Positions 19,869-28,100 of a stretch of 64,000 nucleotides of DNA are shown in pieces. Every line of letters begins with the position of its first letter. Positions within the stretch are counted from its first letter, which is position 1. Position numbers and translations under genes: made by a program. The notes under the pieces were generated by a model. It worked only from the letters and a program-made list of their open reading frames with translations. It made no database searches and had not been told where the DNA came from. This DNA is from Rhodopseudomonas sp. P2A-2r (GTDB lineage Bacteria > Pseudomonadota > Alphaproteobacteria > Rhizobiales > Xanthobacteraceae). The DNA lies in contig NZ_CP110389.1 of the NCBI RefSeq assembly GCF_026015985.1, forward strand, positions 3,566,001-3,630,000, written 5' to 3'.

Positions 19869-19904
19869 TGAAACCGCGAATTCATACTGCGGCTTAGATC
19901 CCAT

Positions 19905-20104
19905 CTAAGCGGTTTCGGATCAGCCTGATGAGGTGTTCAATTGCCCCGCCGCTCTACGTTGCGCGGTATCCTCGGCGACCACACGCGGTCTTCACCAAAG
20001 TCGAGGACGAAAGGCGGACGACAGATTTTGGTGCAATGCGGACGCCCGTCCGGGTTTTGCGAAAGCGAAGCGCGGCGCTATTGAAAATTTGTGCAAACCG
20101 GCCC
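19905..20104. other. Intergenic upstream of the FmdE-like operon and the MXKDX gene
   Basis: About 200 nt between divergent genes, holding the leader shared with the broken copy near 12245 (TTTGTGCAA near 20090). Nothing else is recognised in it. Confidence 0.4.
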
Positions 20105-20131
20105 GTAACAAAGCCGTTCGCCTATGCGTCT
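20105..20131 (+). promoter_or_regulatory. Candidate ECF sigma promoter of the MXKDX gene
   Basis: GTAAC (20105-20109), a 17-nt spacer, then CGTCT (20127-20131). The AAC and CGT cores with this spacing are typical of ECF sigma factor promoters. The -10 part is within the block shared with the truncated copy at 12.3 kb (CTCTATATGG there against GTCTGTATGG here), while the -35 there reads ATAAT and may be damaged. Inference from motif only. Confidence 0.4.
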
Positions 20132-20184
20132 GTATGGAAGCGACAGAGGTCGCGTTTCAGAACCGGTTCAAAGGACGACAGCTC

Positions 20185-20424
20185 ATGACCATCACCACCA
20201 AGATCGCGCTTGGCATTTCTGCCGCTGCCCTCTCGCTCAGCCTGGCACTGGCGCCGGCCGCCTTCGCTCAGGACAAGATGGGCAAGGATGACGGAATGAA
20301 GAAAGACGGCATGATGAAGAAGGACGACGGCATGAAAAAGGATGCCATGTCGCACGACGGCATGAAGAAGGACGACGGAATGAAGAAGGACGGCATGATG
20401 AAGAAGGACGAGATGAAGAAGTAA
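20185..20424 (+). CDS. Pentapeptide MXKDX repeat protein
   Basis: 79 aa. A signal peptide (MTITTKIALGISAAALSLSL, cleavage after AAFAQ) is followed by an almost pure array of five-residue units built from Met, Lys, Asp and Gly (DGMKK, DGMMKK, DAMSH, DEMKK). This is the exported MXKDX pentapeptide family of bradyrhizobia and some betaproteobacteria. Its function is unknown; the Met- and Asp-rich composition suggests metal binding or oxidant scavenging, which is inference. The ATG at 20185 starts the signal peptide, with AAAGGACG 10-17 nt before it. The DNA repeats make the array prone to unit gain and loss. A truncated second copy sits at 12245-12430. Confidence 0.88.
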   Translation: MTITTKIALGISAAALSLSLALAPAAFAQDKMGKDDGMKKDGMMKKDDGMKKDAMSHDGMKKDDGMKKDGMMKKDEMKK

Positions 20425-20443
20425 CTTCTTCGCATCGGCGTCC

Positions 20444-20470
20444 GGCGGGCTCGCATATCGCGGGCCCGCC
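20444..20470. terminator. Hairpin terminator between convergent genes
   Basis: GGCGGGC (20444-20450) pairs with GCCCGCC (20464-20470) around a 13-nt loop, 20 nt after the MXKDX stop and 20 nt before the end of the converging gene. No T run follows. Confidence 0.55.
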
Positions 20471-20489
20471 CTGCATTGACCTGCTGGAT

Positions 20490-20831
20490 CTACTTGCGCT
20501 TCTTGCGGGCGGCGTAGCGGGCGTCGCGCGCGGCCTTCTTTTCGGCTTCCAGCGCCAGCTCGGCGGCGGCGGCCTCTTCCTTTTCGCGCGCGGCGCGGGC
20601 AGCGGCCTCAGCAGCTTCCTCGGCTTCGCGGATTTTCTGCGCGGCCTTTTCGGCGTCGCGCAACAGCTTGGCCTGAGCGCGTGCGGCGGCCTGTGCCTCG
20701 CGCTCGGCAGCGCGCGCCTTCACGGCCGGATCGTCGGGGCCCGGCTGCGACTTGAACTTGGTCAGGATGTTCTTCTTGGCGTCGAGCGCCGCCTTTTGGC
20801 GGTCAGCAAAACTCGGTTCTTTAAATCCCAT
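20490..20831 (-). CDS. Alanine/lysine/glutamate-rich helical protein (DUF6481-like)
   Basis: 113 aa. It starts MGFKEPSFADRQKAALDAKK, followed by a long uninterrupted charged helix of Ala, Glu, Arg and Lys, including KARAAEREAQAAARAQAKLL and AEEAAEAAARAAREKEEAAA, and ends in ARYAARKKRK. The opening G-F-K-E-P-x-F-x-D-R motif is what I recall for DUF6481 in alphaproteobacteria. It is soluble, strongly basic at the C-terminus, and likely a coiled coil or nucleic-acid-associated helix. The ATG at 20831 was preferred because it begins the conserved motif; the open frame extends 19 codons upstream. Confidence 0.7.
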   Translation of the reverse strand: MGFKEPSFADRQKAALDAKKNILTKFKSQPGPDDPAVKARAAEREAQAAARAQAKLLRDAEKAAQKIREAEEAAEAAARAAREKEEAAAAELALEAEKKAARDARYAARKKRK

Positions 20832-21238
20832 CGACGAGGCCTTGTTGCTTTCATGGTTGGTGCCGGGCCGTTTGGCTCTCCACCACATGGGGCAGGGAAC
20901 GGAGCGCAGCCGAAACTCGACAGCGGTTTACAGGCGACGGCGCCGCAACGCATCAACTATCTGCGAAATTCCGCACCTGTTGCGGGAAAACACGCGTGCA
21001 GCCGACCATTGCAGGCCCGGCGACCGCGATGGCGGCCGACCCGCCCGATCTGCACGGTCGGGCCGGCCGCCGGCTGCGAGGCAGTTGAGATTGCTGGTCG
21101 AACGGTCTTTGACCGCCAAAGCGCGATCCGGCGGGGCCGGGGCAGGTCTTGTTCGTTTGCAGCGCAAAACCGGCCCTTGCGGCCATTAGATCAACAAAAT
21201 CGAGCCTGAACCTGTGCTGCCGTCGGCGCGACTGATGG
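20832..21238. other. Intergenic stretch without recognised genes
   Basis: Roughly 400 nt upstream of two divergent small genes. Short open frames on both strands lack ribosome sites and family resemblance. I see no RNA gene or repeat in it. Confidence 0.5.
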
Positions 21239-21264
21239 GGAACATTCCGAGCGGTGCGGGAGTT
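21239..21264 (+). promoter_or_regulatory. Candidate EcfG (general stress response) promoter
   Basis: GGAAC at 21239-21243, a 17-nt spacer, then AGTT at 21261-21264, close to the alphaproteobacterial EcfG consensus GGAAC-N16-17-CGTT, 24 nt before the start of the 61-aa gene. One mismatch lies in the -10 element. Confidence 0.4.
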
Positions 21265-21287
21265 TCCGTGGCAATCAGGAGTAACCT

Positions 21288-21473
21288 ATGCTGACCACCG
21301 TTGACCGCGTTATCGCCAGGCTGAACCTGAAACACCCGGTTTCGGACAGTCAGACGGCTGCTGCGCGTGACGATGCCGCGCAATTCGCCTCGCAACTGCT
21401 GGAAAACTACAAGGGCCAGCTCGCCCAGCGCAGCCTGTATCCCGAGGCTCCACCCAAGCCGACGGCAAGTTGA
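21288..21473 (+). CDS. Small hypothetical protein, possibly stress-induced
   Basis: 61 aa, no family recognised. It begins [20 protein letters not shown], has a central helix ([20 protein letters not shown]) and ends with a Pro/Lys-rich tail. No signal peptide or membrane segment. A very good ribosome binding site (AGGAG, 8 nt before ATG) and a candidate EcfG promoter argue that it is a real gene. It precedes the FKBP gene by about 90 nt on the same strand. Confidence 0.65.
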   Translation: MLTTVDRVIARLNLKHPVSDSQTAAARDDAAQFASQLLENYKGQLAQRSLYPEAPPKPTAS

Positions 21474-21562
21474 CCGGCGCGTGGCGCTCGGGGGCTTGCG
21501 CCCATGCAGGTTCCGCGGGCATAGATCTGCCCGCGCCAGCCATGTTCACCCCCGGAGATAAG

Positions 21563-22030
21563 ATGCGTTCTTTCAAGCTTGCGGGCAGGCTCGCGACCGT
21601 GTTGCTGGGTCTGGGCCTGGCGTCGGTTGCAACAGACAGTTCACTCTCAACAGCAACGGCTCAGGCCGCAGGAAAAATCATGACGACAGCTTCAGGCCTG
21701 AAAATCGAGGATACCGTGGTCGGCACCGGCAAGACGCCGACGCGCGGACAGACCTGCGTGATGCACTACACCGGTTGGCTCTACGAGAACGGCGTCAAGG
21801 GCAAGAAATTCGACTCCTCGCTCGACCGCAACGAGCCGTTCGAGTTTCCGATCGGCATGAAGCGCGTGATCGGCGGCTGGGACGAGGGCGTCTCGACCAT
21901 GAAGGTCGGCGGCAAGCGCACCCTGATCATTCCGCCGGATCTCGGTTATGGCGCCCGCGGCGCCGGCGGCGTGATTCCGCCGAATGCCACCCTGATCTTC
22001 GACGTCGAACTGCTCGACGTGAAGGGCTGA
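21563..22030 (+). CDS. FKBP-type peptidyl-prolyl cis-trans isomerase, exported
   Basis: 155 aa. A Sec signal peptide ([20 protein letters not shown], cleavage near TAQAAGK) precedes one FKBP domain: [85 protein letters not shown] and [10 protein letters not shown]. All active-site aromatics (Tyr, Phe, Asp, Trp, Tyr, Phe) are present. It should catalyse proline isomerisation during folding in the periplasm. GGAG lies 7 nt before the ATG at 21563, which supports this start over the longer open frame. A hairpin follows the stop. Confidence 0.93.
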   Translation: MRSFKLAGRLATVLLGLGLASVATDSSLSTATAQAAGKIMTTASGLKIEDTVVGTGKTPTRGQTCVMHYTGWLYENGVKGKKFDSSLDRNEPFEFPIGMKRVIGGWDEGVSTMKVGGKRTLIIPPDLGYGARGAGGVIPPNATLIFDVELLDVKG

Positions 22031-22042
22031 GGGCCTCGGACG

Positions 22043-22064
22043 CCCGATCCCGTTCAGGATTGGG
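22043..22064 (+). terminator. Hairpin after the FKBP gene
   Basis: CCCGATCC (22043-22050) pairs with GGATTGGG (22057-22064) with one G-U pair and a 6-nt loop, 12 nt after the FKBP stop. It overlaps the 3' end of the converging TRAP gene. Confidence 0.5.
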
Positions 22065-23025
22065 CAATCCGGCGCAATACGCTCCGCGACACCTCATCGG
22101 CCGCGAACTGCTCGATGAGGGGCGCAGCCTTCTCGATGAACGGGGTCTTGTCCGGGCGCACGAAGGTGACACCGCGCTGCGCGATCTCGGTCTTGGCGCG
22201 GGTCTCGAAATCCGTCCACAACGTGTTCATGTGATCGTATGAGGCCATTGCCGCCTCGCGGACGACGCTCTGATGCTGCGGGCTGAGCGACTGCAACCGC
22301 GCGCTGCCGATCAGCAGAACATCCGAAATCATGGTGTGTTCGTCGAAAGAGTAATGCGATACCACGTCGGCGTGGTTGCCAATGATCAACGCCGCCACGC
22401 TGTTCTCCGCGCCGTCCACCAAGCCGGATTTGAGCGCGATGAACACATTGCTCCAGGCCAGCTCGACACCCTCGGCGCCGAACACCTGCATCAGCCGGGT
22501 CATGGTCTCCGACGGCTGGATGCGGATCTTCATGCCCTTGAGGTCATCGGGGTGGTTGATCGGTTTGCGGCCATAGAAGCTGCGGGCGCCGGCATCGTAG
22601 AATGTCACCCCGACCAGCCCCGCGGGCGCGGTGGAGGCGAGGATGTCGCGGCCGACATCGCTGGTGGTCACCTTCAGCCAGTGCGCCCTGTCGCGCAGCG
22701 TGAATGGCAGGTTCAGCACCTTGTAGGCGGGGTGGAAACGCTCCAGCAAGCTGGCGCTGACCTTGAGGAAATCCAGCTTGCCGGCCTGGACCTGCGACAG
22801 AAGGTCGACCTCCTGGCCGAGCTGGCCATCGGCGAAAATCGCGATTTCGATCTCGCCGCCGGTGCGCTCGCGCACGATATCGGCGAAACGCTGCATTGCC
22901 GGGTGCACCGGATGGGTCGTTGGCAGGCCATGGGCGAGGCGCAGTTTCAGCGATTCGGCGCGCAGCACCGCCGGACAGGTAACGGCCAACCCCGCGGTGA
23001 TCAGAAGGCGACGCCGAGACAGCAT
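22054..23025 (-). CDS. Orphan TRAP-type substrate-binding protein (DctP family)
   Basis: 323 aa. The N-terminus [15 protein letters not shown] is Arg-rich with a hydrophobic run and an Ala-X-Ala-like cleavage site near VLRAESL, consistent with Tat or Sec export. The mature part begins LKLRLAHGLPTTHPVHPAMQ and contains GGEIEIAIFADGQLGQEVDL, LKGMKIRIQPSETMTRLMQV (ligand-binding Arg region) and ELAWSNVFIALKSGLVDGAE, all typical for DctP. No small or large permease gene is nearby, so it must pair with permeases elsewhere or work as a sensor ligand protein. It is not closely similar to the TRAP binding protein at 11131-12153. Confidence 0.88.
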   Translation of the reverse strand: MLSRRRLLITAGLAVTCPAVLRAESLKLRLAHGLPTTHPVHPAMQRFADIVRERTGGEIEIAIFADGQLGQEVDLLSQVQAGKLDFLKVSASLLERFHPAYKVLNLPFTLRDRAHWLKVTTSDVGRDILASTAPAGLVGVTFYDAGARSFYGRKPINHPDDLKGMKIRIQPSETMTRLMQVFGAEGVELAWSNVFIALKSGLVDGAENSVAALIIGNHADVVSHYSFDEHTMISDVLLIGSARLQSLSPQHQSVVREAAMASYDHMNTLWTDFETRAKTEIAQRGVTFVRPDKTPFIEKAAPLIEQFAADEVSRSVLRRIAQS

Positions 23026-23183
23026 GGCTGGGCTCAATATTGATAAAGGAGGAGGGTGCGCGTTGCGCATCTTCGCACATCTTGGGGAACCGACAAGCCG
23101 GCTGTTAAGACCTTGGGCCTAGGATCCGGTCGATCACGGACGTAACCGGGCCACAGGCGCGGTCAACACTAAAACGGGGGCAG

Positions 23184-23342
23184 ATGGCGAACAGTGAACA
23201 TCGCGACGCGCGGCGACCGAACGGTCGGCGCGACTGGCGTCGCATCCATCATTCGCCGGCGTTCTGGGTCGGCGTCGTGCTCTGCCTGGCGGCGATCGCG
23301 ATCTATCTGTGGTCCGACGACCTGTCGTGGCGCCCGCGCTAG
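23184..23342 (+). CDS. Small single-span membrane protein
   Basis: 52 aa. A basic, Arg-rich N-terminus (MANSEHRDARRPNGRRDWRR) is followed by one hydrophobic helix (FWVGVVLCLAAIAIYLW) and a short polar tail ending DLSWRPR, which suggests N-in topology. ACGGGGG lies just upstream of the ATG. The TAG stop is shared with the stop of the converging 64-aa gene (palindromic CTAG). I do not recognise a named family. Confidence 0.6.
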   Translation: MANSEHRDARRPNGRRDWRRIHHSPAFWVGVVLCLAAIAIYLWSDDLSWRPR

Positions 23343-23533
23343 AGCTTCCGGATCGCCAGCTTGGCGGCAGCCTCCGCGGCCTGTTCGGTCTCGCAATCGT
23401 CCTCGGTGACGAAGCCGAGCATGGTCTTGCCCTGGATGGTATTGCCGCTCGGCGTTTTCGGACTGATCGAGGCGCGCCACTGTCCGGGGCGCCGCTGAAA
23501 GGTCAGGATCGAGAACAACGCTGCGTCGGCCAT
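23339..23533 (-). CDS. Small hypothetical protein
   Basis: 64 aa, soluble, no family recognised with certainty. It reads MADAALFSILTFQRRPGQWR, then ASISPKTPSGNTIQGKTMLG and an acidic helix (EDDCETEQAAEAAAKLAIRK). The compact beta-like front and helical end look like a real folded protein. A GGGATAG stretch 8-14 nt upstream of the ATG is a possible ribosome site. It converges tail to tail with the 52-aa membrane protein gene. Confidence 0.6.
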   Translation of the reverse strand: MADAALFSILTFQRRPGQWRASISPKTPSGNTIQGKTMLGFVTEDDCETEQAAEAAAKLAIRKL

Positions 23534-23750
23534 GGTCAGCTATCCCTGTGAGAGCGCTGAGCCGGACTGGCTGAACATTCCGGCGCCGGTGTAGCCGGCT
23601 CCGGCGGCAGCCGCAATCGGATTGAAATAACAGTGTGAATCCAGCGGGATGACGGTAGATTGGTGCGCCGCTGCGGACCGGTCGCCGCCCGACATCAAAC
23701 CGTTGGGATAGCTGTGCAACCGGCGGGGGCGATGGTATGTAGGCCGCCAC

Positions 23751-23828
23751 GGTCCCATAGCTCAACTGGATAGAGTAACGGATTTCTACTCCGTGGGTTG
23801 CAGGTTCGAGATCCTGCTGGGATCGCCA
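23751..23828 (+). tRNA. tRNA-Arg (anticodon UCU)
   Basis: 78 nt with encoded CCA. The acceptor arm is GGTCCCA/TGGGATC (one G-U), and the anticodon stem ACGGA/TCCGT closes TTTCTAC, giving TCT. The T arm GCAGG/CCTGC encloses eight bases (TTCGAGAT) instead of seven, one more than expected for this tRNA. This could be an inserted base in the read or a real variant. Confidence 0.9.
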
Positions 23829-24171
23829 CTCGGCGCGATAAGTCGAAACGCGGGGCGACGTCCGGGAGGATTGTTGCGCAGGCGATTACCGTTATGGCCT
23901 CGCTCCGGCCCACACCTCACGGTAAGCATGACAGTCGCGGACATATGCGGCTATAATTTCCGAGTCGCCGGTCTGTGCCGTCGCTCATGTGCTTGACGGT
24001 TTGCGGACCTCCTGTTCGGCGGCCTTCATCGAAAGCTGCATCGCATCTGCCGTCGTTCCGCGCAGGGTCTGCCGCGGCATGACGTCGGCCGTGCATGAAA
24101 CGGGGCGCCGGCTCGTACCCGCGCCATGCGCCCGCCATTCGTAAAGTTGTATGGAGGCCTGAGGACGAGAC
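23829..24171. other. Intergenic stretch without recognised genes
   Basis: 343 nt between tRNA-Arg and the DUF1275 gene. Short open frames here have no ribosome site or family resemblance. It should contain the promoter of the downstream gene, but I cannot place it. Confidence 0.5.
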
Positions 24172-24909
24172 ATGTTGGTACAGCAGGGCGAAGAGCGCGG
24201 AAACGATGTCGACCGGCGGCTGGCCTGCACGCTGGCGGCGGTCGCCGGCGCGCTGAACACCGCGGCGTTCGAGGCGGTAGGGTTCTTCTCGGCGAACATG
24301 ACCGGCAACGTGTCGATGCTCTCCGATCATATCGCGCTCGGCAATTTTCTCAGTGGCTGGTTCTTTCTCGCCATCGTGTTGACCTTCATCGCCGGCTCCG
24401 TGGTGTCCACGGTGCTGATCAATTTCGGCCGGCGGCGGGCGATCCACGGCATCTACGCCTACAGCATTCTCGCCGAGGCCATTCTTCTCGCCATCCTCGG
24501 CGTCATCGATCTCGGCCTGCCGCAGGTCCATCGCGGGCCGTCGCTGATCCTCGGGCTGAGTTTTCTGATGGGGTTGCAGAACGCCGTGGTGACGCGCATT
24601 TCCGGCGCCCGCGTTCGCACCACCCACGTCTCCGGCATGGCCACCGACATCGGCATAGAGATCGGCATGCTGATCGACGTGGCGCTGGGCCGGGAGCCCC
24701 GGGAAACCGCCGCGCCGTACTGGGCCAAGCTGCGGCTGCATGCCATGAGCATCCTGTCGTTCCTGGCGGGCGGCACCGTCGGCGTGCTGGTCTACAAGGC
24801 GATCGGCGGGGTGCTGCTGCTCGCCACGTCGCTTCTGTTGCTGGCCATTGCCGTCGCCGGCATCCGGCAGGCGCGGGGGCTGCGTCTGCGTCCCGTGCCA
24901 CTGGCATAG
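24172..24909 (+). CDS. DUF1275 (YoaK-like) membrane protein
   Basis: 245 aa, six predicted membrane helices. The N-terminal CTLAAVAGALNTAAFEAVGF then FSANMTGNVSMLSDHIALG is the DUF1275 signature, followed by GLSFLMGLQNAVVTRISGAR and VRTTHVSGMATDIGIEIG, which repeats the T-x-x-x-G-x-x-T-D pattern of this family. The function of DUF1275 proteins is unknown; an inner membrane transporter is a common guess. The ATG at 24172 lies right before a polar N-terminus of about 15 residues. It stands alone on this strand. Confidence 0.88.
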   Translation: MLVQQGEERGNDVDRRLACTLAAVAGALNTAAFEAVGFFSANMTGNVSMLSDHIALGNFLSGWFFLAIVLTFIAGSVVSTVLINFGRRRAIHGIYAYSILAEAILLAILGVIDLGLPQVHRGPSLILGLSFLMGLQNAVVTRISGARVRTTHVSGMATDIGIEIGMLIDVALGREPRETAAPYWAKLRLHAMSILSFLAGGTVGVLVYKAIGGVLLLATSLLLLAIAVAGIRQARGLRLRPVPLA

Positions 24910-25151
24910 GGCAGCGCCCGCCGGGGCAGCGAACAGCCGAACCAAATCCTGCGTCGGCGCGACACATGCACGGCGCAGCTTTGCGTTTCGACGGCGGCAT
25001 CGCATGATGCGCCGTCAGGCGGGGCAGCGCCGGATTCGTCAGGCTGCTGTCGCGTGGCGTTGTTTGAAGAGCAGTTTTCGGCGGTCATGAGTCCGTCACC
25101 ATTTTGCGCATGTCTGGGCGCGCCTCAGGCGGTCCACGCAGGGAGTCCATC

Positions 25152-28100
25152 ATGATTGGTTTGGTTCGCGCCGTTACCTTTTGCGCCGCGCTGGCATTCG
25201 GCCTGGTGTCGGCAAGTGCGGCGGACAAGGCATTCAGGCGCGACGATCTGCAGGACTCCGCCATCAAGCTGGAGGCCCAGATCAAGAGCGAGGCCGGACC
25301 GGTCAGCAAGTCGGCCGCGACGCTGCGCAGCGACGCCGATGCCGCGTTCCGGCGCAGCGACTACCGCGCTGGGCTGACCACCCTCGGCCAGATCGTGGCC
25401 ATCGCGCCGGAAGACAGCGCCAACTGGCTGCGGCTGGCCAAGACCATCTTCCAGATCCGTCCCGCGACATCGTCGGAAACCACCTTCCTGCTCGAGCGGG
25501 CCTCGACCGCCGCCTATATCGCCTATCAGCGCGCCGGCAATGCCGGCGAGGAGGCCGAGGCGCTGGCGGCGCTGGGCCGTGCCATGTCCGAACGCAAGCT
25601 GTGGCGCCCGGCGCTGGACACGCTGCGGCTGTCGCTGGAGCTGCGCGAGGTCGCCGACGTCCGCGGCCAGTACGAAAAACTACGCGACGACCACGGCTTC
25701 CGGCTGCTCGACTACACCGTCGACTCGGATTCCGCCTCGCCGCGCGCATGTTTCCAGTTCTCCGAGGATCTCGCCAAGCGGGTCGACTTCGCGCCGTTCC
25801 TGGCACTGGCCGGCAGCGACAAGCCGGCGCTGACCTCCGAGGAAAAACAGCTCTGCGTCGAGGGCCTCAAGCATGGCGAGCGCTACAACATCAACCTGCG
25901 CGCCGGCCTGCCGTCGACCGTGAAGGAGACGCTGCCGAAATCCGCCGAGTTCAATATCTATGTGCGTGATCGCAAGCCGTTCGTGCGCTTCACCGGCCGC
26001 GCCTATGTACTGCCGCGCACCGGCCAGCAGGGCATCCCGCTGGTGTCGGTCAATACCCAGGCGGTGTCGGTGCAGGTGTTCCGGATCGGCGACCGCAACC
26101 TGATCGGCACGGTCATCGACAGCGATTTCCAGAAGACGCTCAGCAAATACCAGCTCGACAGCTTAGGCTCCGAGCGCGGCGTGAAGGTGTGGTCGGGCGA
26201 CCTGGTGACCGGTTCCACGCTGAACGCCGACGTGACCACGGCATTCCCGGTCGATCAGGCCATCGGCGAGCTGCAGCCGGGCGTCTATGTGATGACCGCC
26301 GTGGCCAAGGGGCCGGGCTCCGGCAAGGACGACGACGACGGCTCGCTGGCGACCCAGTGGTTCATCGTCTCCGACCTCGGCCTGACCGCGTTCTCCGGCA
26401 ATGACGGCATCCACGTGTTCGTCAATTCACTGGCCTCGACCGATCCGGTGGGCAAGGCGGAGGTCCGGCTGCTGGCGCGCAACAACGAGATCCTCGCCAC
26501 CAGGAAGGCCGACGACGCCGGCCATGTGCTGTTCGAGGCCGGGTTGGCCCGCGGCGAGGGCGGGCTTGCGCCGGCGCTGCTGACGGTCACCGGCGACAAG
26601 GGCGACTACGCCTTTCTCAGCCTGAAGACCGACGCCTTCGACCTCTCCGACCGCGGCGTCTCCGGCCGCGCGGTGCCGGCCGGCGCCGATGCCTTCGTCT
26701 ATGCCGAACGCGGCGTCTATCGCTCCGGCGAGACCGTCTATCTCACCGCGCTGCTGCGCGACGGGCAGGGCAATGCCGTCACCGGCGGGCCGCTGACCAT
26801 GGTGATCGAGCGGCCCGATGGCGTCGAGTTCCGCCGCGTCGTGCTGCAGGACCAGGGCGCCGGCGGCCGCAGCCTGACGCTGCCGCTGAATTCCGCGGTG
26901 CCGACCGGCACTTGGCGGGCCCGGGTGTTCACCGATCCGAAGGCCGCCGCCGTCGGCGAGACCACCTTCATGGTCGAGGATTACGTCCCGGACCGGATCG
27001 AATTCGATATATCTTCCAAGGACAAGCAGATCAAAGCGGAAGCTCCGGTAGAACTTAAGGTTGAAGGCCGGTTCCTGTACGGTGCCCCGGCCTCCGGTCT
27101 GCAGCTCGAAGGCGATCTGCTGGTCGCCCCGGCGGCCGCACGGCCGGGCTTTGCCGGCTATCAGTTCGGGGTCGCCGACGAGGAGACCACCAGCAACGAG
27201 CGTACGCCCATTGAAGATCTGCCCGAGGCCGACGCCAACGGTGTTGCCACGTTCCCGGTGAGTCTGCCAAAGCCGCCGTCCTCGACGCGGCCGCAGGAGG
27301 CGCAGATCTTCATCCGCGTGACCGAGACCGGCGGCCGCGCGGTCGAGCGCAAGCTGGTGCTGCCGGTGGCCCCTGCCACGGCGCTGATCGGCGTCAAGCC
27401 GCTGTTCGCCGACAAGAACGTCGCCGAGGGCGACAAGGCCGAGTTCGACGTGGTCTTCGTGTCGCCGGACGGCAAGCCGCTGGCCCGCAACGGCCTGCGC
27501 TACGAGCTGCTGAAAATGGAGTCCCGTTACCAATGGTACCGGCAGAACTCGTCCTGGGAATATGAGCCGGTCAAGTCCACCAAACGTGTCGCCGACGGCG
27601 ATCTCACCATCGCCGCCGACAAGCCGGCACGCGTATCCCTGGCGCCGCAGCCCGGCCGCTATCGGCTGGACGTCAAGTCGACCGAGGCCGACGGCCCGCT
27701 GACCTCGGTGCAGTTCGATGTCGGCTGGTATTCCGACGGCAGCGCCGACACGCCGGACCTGCTGGAGACCTCCATCGACAAACCGGAATATGTCTCCGGC
27801 GACACCATGACCGTGTCGGTGAACTCCCGCTCGGCGGGACGCCTGACCGTCAACGTGCTGGGCGACCGGCTACTGACGACGCAGACCGTGCAGGTCAAGG
27901 AAGGCGCGTCGCAGGTCAAGATCCCCGTCGGCAAGGACTGGGGAACCGGCGCCTATGTGGTGGCGACGCTGCGCCGGCCACTCGATACCGCGGCCAAGCG
28001 CATGCCCGGCCGCGCCATCGGCGTGAAGTGGTTCGGCATCGACAAGAAGGCGCGCACCCTCGACGTGGCGCTGTCGCCGCCGGCGCTGATCCGGCCGAGC

